From Trichaptum fuscoviolaceum (taxonomy: Eukaryota > Basidiomycota > Agaricomycetes > Hymenochaetales > Trichaptaceae), in assembly GCA_910574455.1 (NCBI GenBank), contig CAJSYZ010000008.1, positions 802,637 through 866,636 on the forward strand: DNA of 64,000 bases, given 5' to 3'. Numbering within the stretch: the first letter of the stretch is position 1; each line of letters begins with the position of its first letter. The notes beneath the pieces are model-generated. The model did no database searches and was not told the origin of the DNA. It saw nothing but the letters and a program-made list of their open reading frames with translations. The position numbers and the translations under genes are program-made. Shown here in pieces: positions 58,403 to 64,000 of this stretch.

Positions 58403-61400
58403 TCAATTCATAAGTTTCAATATACTCCGTATGTGCTGAATGAAAAGTTTATGTTTATCACTTCTATTTTCGTACAAAGATTCGTGCATGTGCATGTCAG
58501 CAAATCGGTTAACATAGAATCTATCATAAAAGTCCAGGGACTTCTCAGGTGTCAATGACTTCGGCGGACATTCATCACCCTTTGGAACCCCAAGGAGGTG
58601 AGCCAAACGAAAGATGTCCCCTATACCTATCACCAATAGCTTCGGAGCCTTGCAGTCACGGTGATAGTGACGTCTGCCACTGGCATTCACACCAGAACAG
58701 CATTCAACACAGGCGGTAGAGGTCTCTAACTCATATTCCGGCTCGACAATCCACATACTTGTTTTTGGGTCAGGCGAGTCTCCAACATGCTTGAACAATT
58801 GGACGAGAGCGCAGTCCTGATGCTCCCCTTTAGCGGTGAAGGAAAAAAGAAGCATAACCCGGGCAACTCTCATTCCTGAAAACCCCTTTTTGCGGGGGCT
58901 AACTCGAACAAGGACTGCGTCATGTCTTGCTTTTCCGCGCCAAGAGGGATTGGACCTGATCACCTCCCTCATTGCTTGTTCTATTGGGATCGATTCGCCA
59001 CGGTAGGCAAAGAAAGCGGTGGCTGAATGGAAAATTGAGAAGTCATTGTTCATGTCCAATTCAGCTGTTGGTTCGGCTCTGCCAGAGGAGCCCCTTAAGT
59101 TGGAATTGCGCTTCTCGTACTTGTTGAATAAGTATTCTTTAATGAGCTGTCGGAGCTGTCGAAGCTCTGGATGGCCTTTTATCGCCGCAAGCGCGTTGAG
59201 CTGTTTCGGGTACACCTTACTGGACTCTGCAAGTATAACAACAGAGAAGTCAGATGTGCAGCACCAAAAGCACGGGTTACTAAGTAATACTAACGTTGTT
59301 TCGAAGCCATTAACATCAAGCTCAAAGGGTCATTTCTGCCGCCCAAGCGAAGCTGGCATTCTACGCTATGAACCGCACCACACTGGGGCTCATCCACTGA
59401 ACTTCCGGAATCCTCCAGGTCAGCAATTTCGATTTGCTCTTGGTTGCCCACAATGTCATCGAAGAAGTCCTCTGTATCATCGGCTGCCCCTGTTGTTTGT
59501 ACGCCATGATGTTGCATCTGCTCCCTCTGGGTTGGGGCCTTCTCGGCGTCATCCGTCTTTGACTCTGACATATTTTTCCGCAAAACGTCTCGCAAGGCAT
59601 TCCACATAGCCTCAGCCAGCGTATCGTCCAGCAGTCCACGCCTTTTGAAGTCTGCCCTCGACGCAATAAGTTTGCTGAGTCGTTGGTTTGCTGTGATCAT
59701 CTGTCCCAAAGGATCATTTCTGTTCGAGCGCCGCCATGTCTCCTTGACCGCGTGAATGTGTTTATTTTCTGTTATAGACGAACACAATCCGCTAGGAGCA
59801 GCAAAGAGAGGGATCATTGTTGGATAATGGACCATGGCATGTTGTCGTGGCAGTGAAAAATTATCCCGGATGCCCTTTGCTATGAATATTTGCCGATATT
59901 GATGATAGTGATCCAGAGAGGCTTTAATTTGATCAAGATTTGAGGCTGTAATCGTGTACCGACGCACAAGGTAACAGAAGTCCAGAAATGCACTCAATGC
60001 ATGAATTATATCATCGTGCACAATGCCCACAATAGCCGGAAGATACACCTAAGTGGATTGCATCAGATATCAGCAAACCACCGCCTCGAGTGAGATGCAA
60101 AGACCACATACTTTCATAAGCGCCTTTGAATCATTACCTGTCCATTGCTTGAAGCCTCGACCTTCAGGAAATCTGCGAAGACCAGGAAAAGGAGCAGCAA
60201 CTCTGATTCTACGTGAAAGTTAGCAATGGTATTCACATTAAACGACTTGTAAGGTAATAGTGCCTTTTATCCACAATATCCAGCTCTGTCGTGGTCATGC
60301 ACTGGCAAATCCACTCAACAAGATGGTCCTTGAACACGCCTTTGATGATTTGGTGCAGCAGGTCCGGAGATATGAGATCGCATATATCTGCGCGCGGAAA
60401 GTCATTGGTGAAAGGCTACAGAACAACATACAAGTTGCAGAATACGCATCCAGTGAAGAAGTTGAAGTACGTACCACAATATCCTGGTGGAACCCGTACT
60501 CTTTCCGGATTGTTGCTCTATTAATGTTGTTGCCATCTACTTGATCTATCAATTGTTCGTGCAGCTCTTTTGTTCGAGGATTTGAAACAAATTCCAAATT
60601 ATCTAGGTCCTTGTGAGGTGCTGTGCATCTATGCCGCCACAGTAAGTCATTGCCTCAGACTCGGATATGATTTTGGGAAAGGACGGTACTTACTTGCAGC
60701 ACCATCCAGTGCATATTGCGCATAGACTCACCTGTTCCGGATAATCGGCTATATACGAGCCGAGTCCGAGAACCGACCTACGCAAGTGACCATCAGGACA
60801 CCGGAGAATGGTTAACTCAGTGTTTATGGACATGGCGGTCTTCAGTGAACTCAAGATTTTTGATATAGACGAATGAAAAATTTGATGTCGAAAGCGGCGG
60901 AATTCATCTGACTTTTCGTATTGCCGCTCAGCTGCAAAATGTGTCAGAGCTAATCAAATATTACGGTATGATACACACTCTTTGGTATTGCTAGAAATGC
61001 TACAAGCTGGACTGTATTCAATTTCTGTGACCGCCGGGCCTTGTTAGATACATTCCCGATGGAGAGATACAACGGATAGTATTCGTTATTTCCAGTTCCG
61101 ACAGAGACTGTTGTCTTATCGCTCCCTAAGATCACCGGAACAAACATAGATCCATGGACTGCTTTATCTTCGGCGTAGATCTTGTTCTAGGTCAAGGATA
61201 ATCAGCATGTTTCCTGCGAGTTTATGATTCATGACCTACAGCCTGTTCCCAAGCAAAATTTCCGGACATGTAATTTCTGAATACTCGTTCTTTGTCATCA
61301 GAGTCCTCCTTCGGCTGATACTCGCGAAACGGGACATAGTCGAATTCGCCTTCCAACGCCGGATTGTCCACCAAATTCCGGATCACTTCCAGAGGATCCC

Positions 61401-62426
61401 GATACCATACATCATATTCTTTCCTCTTCCATGACTCGGTGTTCTCGTTTGTCGCCTTTTGGCCATTGTCGTCCGTGTAGAAGTTACTAAAGGACTTCCA
61501 AGACACATCACCGACTTCCGTAGCGTCAATGACGGTGTACAAATTTTGTGCGTCTCCATCAAGTAGCGAACTAGTTATACCTAGATCCGAGTCATTGTCA
61601 GGCTCTGTCGTATCCAATTCGGAACATCCGCCAGATTTTACATTCTCCGCCACCTGAATCAGCTGATAAGCCTTCATGATTCCGAGAATTTTTGTTATGT
61701 TCCCAGCAGACATTTGCTCTTCCCGATACAGAAAATCTGCGAGCTCGAAATCTGCTCTGCACGAATAGGGAAACCAGACATTAGACACAGGTTCGTTTTC
61801 GCGGAACGGGTGGTTCTTCATTTTCTAAGGAAATTCCTGCCGCATCGCATGGCGTGGCTGCACGGTGTCAGGTGTCAGAGTACTGCAGTAAACCGGGGAC
61901 AATAAACATGACACGCACCATTCAAGTATCTGTGATACACCTTCAAGTTATCCTCGCTCTCCTTATAATCTCCAATGTCGGAGTCCAAATCTTCAGAGGA
62001 TGCGCTACGGCCATCACTTCCGGTGACAGAATGATGGGACAGAGAATCAGCTCCGTCTAAATCTTGAAGCAGCTCGTCTCGGCCTATGCTAAGCATCGAG
62101 ATATCCTGCGTAAGTATAGAGATGTCGTAATCGTAACTTGAAGAGCCGCAGCCCATTTTATCTTCAAGTTGACCCTCGACCCGGAGTTCGGGGGAGTTCG
62201 AGATACTTTTAGGTTCTGGAACTTGTGCGGGTCGAATGGGTGATGAATCATAACCATAAGCAGCAGGTCCTGATGCAAATGATGATGGATGAGCTGAGTA
62301 TTCATGTCTTGTTCTTGCGGATTGATTCTTAAACCTTCTGTCGCAGTCGGAGAAGGTACATCAAATGGATGGGGGGAAGAAATCAGTAAAATGAACGGGT
62401 TTGGGCTTTCGCCGTGTTACCGGCAT
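58403..62426 (-). pseudogene. Plavaka transposase T', copy B (early nonsense codon)
   Basis: Collinear with the copy A transposase: MPVTRRKPKPVHFTDF, CTFSDC...RHEYSAH finger, FELADFLYREEQMSAG, YDVWYRDPLEVIRNLV, FRNYMSGNFAWEQA, GSMFVPVILGSDKTTVSV, NEYYPLYLSIGNV, APSGLCSSITENKHI, VKETWRRSNRNDPLGQM, MREVIRSNPSWRG, GMRVARVMLLFSF. The C-terminus is longer (ENRSDKHKLFIQHIRSILKL). In the first exon TGA at 62361-62363 replaces the CGA codon found in copy A, a C-to-T change at a CpG. It truncates the protein after about 20 residues, just before the zinc finger; a downstream start would lose the finger. The one-base frame change before SNVWFPYSCRADF is shared with copy A (near 61800-61825). All later exons remain open. 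Confidence 0.85.
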
Positions 62427-63015
62427 CGACTTGGATGCAACCTATAGTAGTACCTATTAGCAACTTGAAGTCGACTTTTGACTTACTTCGACTTTTGACT
62501 TACTAAGTTAGAACATGAATCCCCAGCCTCAGGCTGAAGCTGTCAACTTGAACTTGAAGTAGCACTGGCAGCGAATCGAGTTCGCCAAGGTGGACTCGCG
62601 TAGTAGGAGCTAGTAGTAGTCTACCTGGCAGATTTGCTAGTAGTACGGTAGAAGGCTGCGGCTGAGTGCCTTGACTCACTGACTGCCAGTTCCAGTGTCA
62701 GGCTTGCCGTCTCGGTCGCCGGAATCCGAGTCGGAGTGCAACTTCAAGTTGAAGCCTGCCAGTGCCAGTCTGAGTGAGCCTGAGTGCCAGTGCCAGCGCC
62801 AGTGCCAGGTACCGCCGTGACTCAGGCTCGCTCACTGGCACTCCGAGTCACTGCCAGCCTGAGTGCCAGTGGCAGGCTGGCAGTGGGCGTAAATTTTCCT
62901 TGAATAGGCGCCCTCATCTTCAACTTGAACTTTAACTTGCACCTTTGACTCTGAGTCGACTCACCATCAATATTCATAGCACCTGCCAGTGTGCCCCTAT
63001 TACTACTGCACAGGA
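62427..63015. promoter_or_regulatory. Divergent T'/C' promoter region, copy B
   Basis: 589 bp between the two starts. The middle is word-rich (GCCAGTGCCAGCGCCAGTGC, CAACTTCAAGTTGAAG). The C'-proximal 130 bp is conserved with copy A. Confidence 0.5.
62883..62919 (+). promoter_or_regulatory. Copy B instance of the 37-nt identical block
   Basis: Identical to 25881-25917 and at the same distance (97 bp) from the C' start at 63016. Confidence 0.6.
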
Positions 63016-64000
63016 ATGTTAACTCAAAGACAGACGCGGGCTAAGAATAGCGATCAGCATCCGGGAGCGGTAGTCAATAAGCTGCGAACACGTCGAACGA
63101 AAGAGGAGATATTGAGGGAGAAGGAAGGGAAGGAGAGAAGGAGAGAAGAACAGGCATCAAAGCGTGATGAGGCATTGAGGGAGAAGGAGGAGAAGGAAAA
63201 ACAGAAGGAAGAACGGGCAGCTCTGCGCGAAGCTGCGGCACAGCAAGCCGCGTATGCGAGAGAGAAGAGAAAACTCATCGCGGAACAGAAACGGGCAGCG
63301 AAAGAACAAGAGGCATCTGAGAAGGTACGCAAGAAAAGAACTGCAGCAGAGCAACAGGAAACAGCCATACTGGAGACGATGGAGCTTGAGAACAATTTGT
63401 CAAAGGCTCTTGACATTCGCACCCATATGGGCTCAACTGCACCTAAGCTGGCTGGCACTGGCAAACGAGGGCGAAACAAGTCGAAAGGCGTCCCTGAAAC
63501 TAGTGAGTCCTTATCTTCAAGTCAGTGACAGTCGAGTTATGAGATATGGGCATAACAGGTTCAACGAACGATGAAAAAGACAGCTCTTGTGCAGCTGAAG
63601 ACGGCGAACATTTAAAGATTCGTAAGTTGTTTGCCTTTATGACTTTAGACTCCAAGGGTGACCACTTTAACTCACATTATGATGCAGCTAACTCCGATGC
63701 GCCCAACAGAGCGCGCGCAAAGAAAGTTAGGAAAAAGGATACCAGAGGTGCACTTCCTTTCCGTACTCGCGTGCAGGGTGCAAAGGGTTCAAATAGTGCC
63801 ATAAGTGGCACCGGATATCATAGTACGCTTGCAGGACAAAACAGCAGTCTTTCTGGTGAGGATACAGACATGATAGAGTCGCCCAATACGTCGAAGCAGA
63901 ACGATAGGACAAAGCGACCTGTTAGGGCACTTCGCAACACAGATGGATCCACATTCTTCGGCGGAGAGGGCAGAAACCCTGAGGTCGCAGGGACAGAGGA
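63016..64000 (+). CDS. Cassette gene C', copy B (partial, runs off the window)
   Basis: Starts MLTQRQTRAKNSDQHPG, matching the copy A start MSTRRQTRAKNSNQHPG. The same charged coiled coil follows, then AGTGKRGRNKSKGVPET and an intron with donor gtgagt. The next exons read GALPFRTRVQGAK and STFFGGEGRNPE as in copy A. No disabling change is seen in the visible part except possible small differences around the second exon (63560-63620), where the reading frame is harder to follow. Confidence 0.7.

Larger units (their letters stand above)
44440..64000. mobile_element. Plavaka-type element, copy B (right end outside the window)
   Basis: Starts with the same terminus as copy A (CATCAGGGAAACTTCCTTTT) and carries the homologous cassette X' (-), Y' (+), T' (-), C' (+). 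Its left arm has a small membrane protein, a tandem repeat and a peptidase gene in place of the histidine kinase, exonuclease and WD40 material of copy A. Palindromic words start within 450 bp of the terminus. T' and C' are close to copy A (roughly 85-90 percent by eye at DNA level), Y' less so, X' much less. Several genes carry disabling changes. The 2 bases outside the terminus are TT. Confidence 0.65.

Overview
This is a gene-dense fungal nuclear window, almost certainly from an agaricomycete (mushroom-type basidiomycete). The basis is many short GT-AG introns (about 40-65 nt), a split tRNA gene, ergosterol and peroxisomal genes, small secreted cysteine proteins, and two Plavaka-type (CACTA-like) transposases, a family known mainly from Agaricomycetes.

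Layout. (1) 1-5.3 kb is host DNA: an ATM1-like mitochondrial ABC transporter, a peroxisomal crotonase ending in AKL, and an intron-containing tRNA-Val(CAC). (2) 5.38-30.99 kb is proposed as one large transposon, copy A. It is bounded by imperfect inverted termini beginning CATCAGGGAA and flanked by TA on both sides. Its left arm carries relics of a group III hybrid histidine kinase and a WD40 protein plus an intact 3'-5' exonuclease-like gene. Its core is a four-gene cassette in alternating orientation: X (-), Y (+), Plavaka transposase T (-), C (+). (3) 31.0-44.4 kb is host DNA: a cluster of six small secreted proteins with paired-cysteine (CxxC / CxC) signatures, an LYR-motif protein, a DUF1295/steroid-reductase-like membrane protein, C-5 sterol desaturase (ERG3) and an NAD(P)-binding reductase. 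(4) 44.44 kb to the window end is copy B. It opens with the same terminal repeat, then a small membrane protein, a trypsin-like peptidase cargo gene, and X', Y', T', C' in the same order and orientation. The right end lies outside the window.

How it fits together. T supplies the transposase. X, Y and C are conserved with it in order and strand but are not families I can name; C ends in a segment reminiscent of DUF6532-type basidiomycete proteins. C and T share a divergent promoter region holding a 37-nt block identical in both copies. Noncoding DNA of both elements is packed with short self-complementary words (types CACTGGCAGTG, CTTGAAGTTCAAG, ACTACTAGTAGT, CCGAGTCGG, CAGCCTGAGGCTG) that are nearly absent from host segments. 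In copy A the spliced models of X (922 aa) and Y (571 aa) close in frame. Copy B is decaying: a nonsense codon in T', compensating frameshifts around a stop in Y', a frame change in a hexanucleotide tract in X', and one nonsense codon in the peptidase gene.

Main uncertainties. The outer borders of copy A rest on one left and one right terminus and a two-base flank. Its left arm from 5.7 to 12.9 kb mostly lacks the palindromic words, so the element could instead begin near 12.9 kb. Conserved genes in the first 7.3 kb show repeated single-base deletions, which may be assembly errors rather than biology.
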